Source: Candidatus Nanohalarchaeota archaeon
Lineage (GTDB): Archaea; EX4484-52; JAADEF01
DNA length: 5,901 nucleotides
Assembly: GCA_013153555.1 (NCBI GenBank)
Contig: JAADEF010000034.1
Coordinates: 1-5,901 of the forward strand
Reading direction: 5' to 3'
Part shown: in pieces, positions 4,734-5,901 of the stretch
How the letters are laid out: each line of letters starts with the position of its first letter
How positions within the stretch are numbered: position 1 is the stretch's first letter
Position numbers and translations under genes: made by a program
Notes under the pieces: model-generated
The model's input: the letters and a program-made list of their open reading frames with translations, nothing else
Databases searched by the model: none
Told to the model about the DNA's origin: nothing

Positions 4734-5120
4734 ATGTATGAAAATCTCCAAACTATTTACAAAAAAATTACTCAGCCATTAAAACAAGCAGCATTAGGTC
4801 TTGCAGCAGTTTATTTATCTATAACTGCTTTTCCCGATGGCAACAAAGCATCATATTACATTAATCAACCGCATAATCCCTTTTCTCAATACTCCCTTCA
4901 AATGAAACAACCATATCAAGAAAACGATTCAAATGAAGAAATAAAGATAGCTTATAAAAAATACAGAAATAAAACATTACAAGAAATAGGGGATGCTCCT
5001 GGAGAAGCAATAAGATGGTTAAAAAGAAAATATCATGATTATAGGCAAGAAAAAAAAATTAAAAACAATCGTAAAATAACAGAAGACTTCATGAGGAAAA
5101 CACGTGCTGCTCAGCATTAA
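4734..5120 (+). CDS. Hypothetical protein with one N-terminal hydrophobic helix
   Basis: A 128-residue protein of unrecognised family. A short amphipathic basic N-terminus (IYKKITQPLKQ, 8-18) leads into one hydrophobic segment at about 19-33 (AALGLAAVYLSITAF). This could be a signal peptide or membrane anchor. The linker at 34-65 is rich in Gln, Asn, Pro and Tyr. A strongly charged helical region follows (68-128; EEIKIAYKKYRNK, EAIRWLKRKYHDYRQEKK). The very basic C-terminus could lie on the cytoplasmic side or bind nucleic acid or an acidic partner. The start at 4734 is chosen over an in-frame GTG at 4725 because that GTG is part of the ribosome binding site. The stop is two bases before the next ATG, so the two genes are probably co-transcribed and translationally coupled. 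Confidence 0.75.
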   Translation: MYENLQTIYKKITQPLKQAALGLAAVYLSITAFPDGNKASYYINQPHNPFSQYSLQMKQPYQENDSNEEIKIAYKKYRNKTLQEIGDAPGEAIRWLKRKYHDYRQEKKIKNNRKITEDFMRKTRAAQH

Positions 5121-5122
5121 TA

Positions 5123-5901
5123 ATGAAAAAAACTTTATTTTTAATCCTTAGTTTATTCCTGTTTTTAACAATATTTCAAAAAGCACATAGTAGTGTATTT
5201 GAATATAACGAAGATAGAAAAGTAATTATATCAGGCGTGCCGATATCTTTTAATCTTACCTCTAATTGTAAAGTAGATAGCTCTTTCTTAACGCAAAACA
5301 ACATTTCTTTGATCAGGTATGTCATTCCATTAAATTTTAAAAGCAAGCTTTATTCTCTAGAAAAGGTGAAATTTTACATAAACAACCGCACATCACACAC
5401 ACAATATTTTATTTATAAAGATAATTTCTGTAAAGAATGTTTATACATCGAAATATTAACTACCCAACCCGTTTTAAATTATACTATCGAACTAATAAAC
5501 CTTACTTATTACGAATATCCTCTTTTTTCAGAAGATTTATGGAATCCTCTTACCAAAGAGATGAGTATTGAAGCTGGTTGTGTATATAAAATTTATTTTA
5601 ACGCAAACAACACAAGTACTTTTACTAAAGTCGTTCTTCGCGCAGATACACCTGTGAATTACAAATTCACATTAAAATCTCCTTCATTATCCGCTTCCAT
5701 ACACCATCATCTTAAAGAAATCATAATAGCAATTTTAATATTTTTTGTAGGTGTACTGCTAACTCCTCATCTAATGGTATATCTCTACTCGTTAAAAGAA
5801 TGGATAAAAATAAAAAAAGAAATAGAAAATACAAAAGCCCAGATAAGAAATATTGAACAAGATTACTTCCACCGCAGAATCAATCAAGAAATGTTTAATA
5901 A
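5123..5901 (+). CDS. Secreted membrane-anchored protein with sequon-rich outer domain (3' end beyond window)
   Basis: The frame is open from ATG at 5123 to the window edge (259 complete codons), with no stop seen. KK followed by a strongly hydrophobic stretch (4-18) and KAHSS near 20-24 looks like a signal peptide. The outer domain (about 25-195) is rich in beta-prone, aromatic and Asn/Thr residues. It has seven N-X-S/T sequons (Asn44, 60, 88, 119, 126, 162, 163) and four cysteines (49, 103, 106, 153), including the pair FCKEC. A transmembrane helix at about 198-222 (EIIIAILIFFVGVLLTP) is followed by a charged coiled-coil-like tail. That tail ends DYFHRRINQEMF, resembling short helical YF-x-x-R/K-I-x-x-E-x-F motifs at cytoplasmic tails. 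No family is recognised. No clear ribosome binding site lies in the two-base gap, so coupling to the upstream gene is likely. Confidence 0.8.
   Translation, partial: MKKTLFLILSLFLFLTIFQKAHSSVFEYNEDRKVIISGVPISFNLTSNCKVDSSFLTQNNISLIRYVIPLNFKSKLYSLEKVKFYINNRTSHTQYFIYKDNFCKECLYIEILTTQPVLNYTIELINLTYYEYPLFSEDLWNPLTKEMSIEAGCVYKIYFNANNTSTFTKVVLRADTPVNYKFTLKSPSLSASIHHHLKEIIIAILIFFVGVLLTPHLMVYLYSLKEWIKIKKEIENTKAQIRNIEQDYFHRRINQEMFN

Noticed and set aside
1..5901. CRISPR array, insertion sequence or defence island
   Set aside because: No regular repeats, transposase, nuclease or Cas-like protein was seen. A lone methyltransferase is not enough.

Overview
The window is AT-rich DNA (roughly one third G+C by eye) from an archaeon. 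The clearest evidence is rpoK, the small archaeal RNA polymerase subunit K (Rpb6 homologue), encoded at 4587-4417 on the minus strand. Supporting signs are GGTGA/AGGTGATC-type ribosome binding sites, A/T-rich TATA-like boxes preceded by purines, an RNA 3'-phosphate cyclase of archaeal type, and a tRNA gene without an encoded CCA. The tRNA has almost all-G:C stems in an AT-rich background, which suggests a thermophile. The compact layout (4-, 14- and 15-base overlaps) and several unrecognised membrane proteins would fit a small-genome lineage such as DPANN, but the sequence alone does not settle the taxon.

Layout. On the plus strand, 16-1331 and on to 2289 form one tightly packed cluster: a cytosine-N4-type DNA methyltransferase, an 88-residue winged-helix protein with no ATG/GTG/TTG start, and RtcA. 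Each gene overlaps the next (4 and 14 bases), so translation is probably coupled. Convergent to it, and overlapping the rtcA tail by 15 bases, is a minus-strand seven-helix membrane protein with a signal peptide (3543-2275). Upstream of that gene lies a 298-base gap containing a GC-richer structured element with a perfect hairpin plus T5, followed by tRNA-Glu(CTC) on the minus strand. Further on, also on the minus strand, rpoK is followed by an unrecognised 143-residue protein that lacks a canonical start codon but has a good AGGTGA ribosome binding site. A divergent promoter region (4588-4733) then leads to a plus-strand pair of envelope-type genes: a 128-residue protein with one hydrophobic helix, and a secreted/anchored protein with seven N-glycosylation sequons that runs off the window.

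Working together. The methyltransferase, winged-helix protein and RtcA look co-expressed, and the winged-helix protein could regulate one or both partners. rpoK and its partner are probably one transcription unit. The three membrane or secreted proteins cannot be tied to a known machine from sequence alone. The most notable pattern is that two separate genes (the winged-helix gene and the rpoK partner) each sit behind a strong AGGTGA site that overlaps or adjoins the upstream stop codon, yet begin at ATA or ATT. Gene callers restricted to ATG/GTG/TTG would miss or truncate both.
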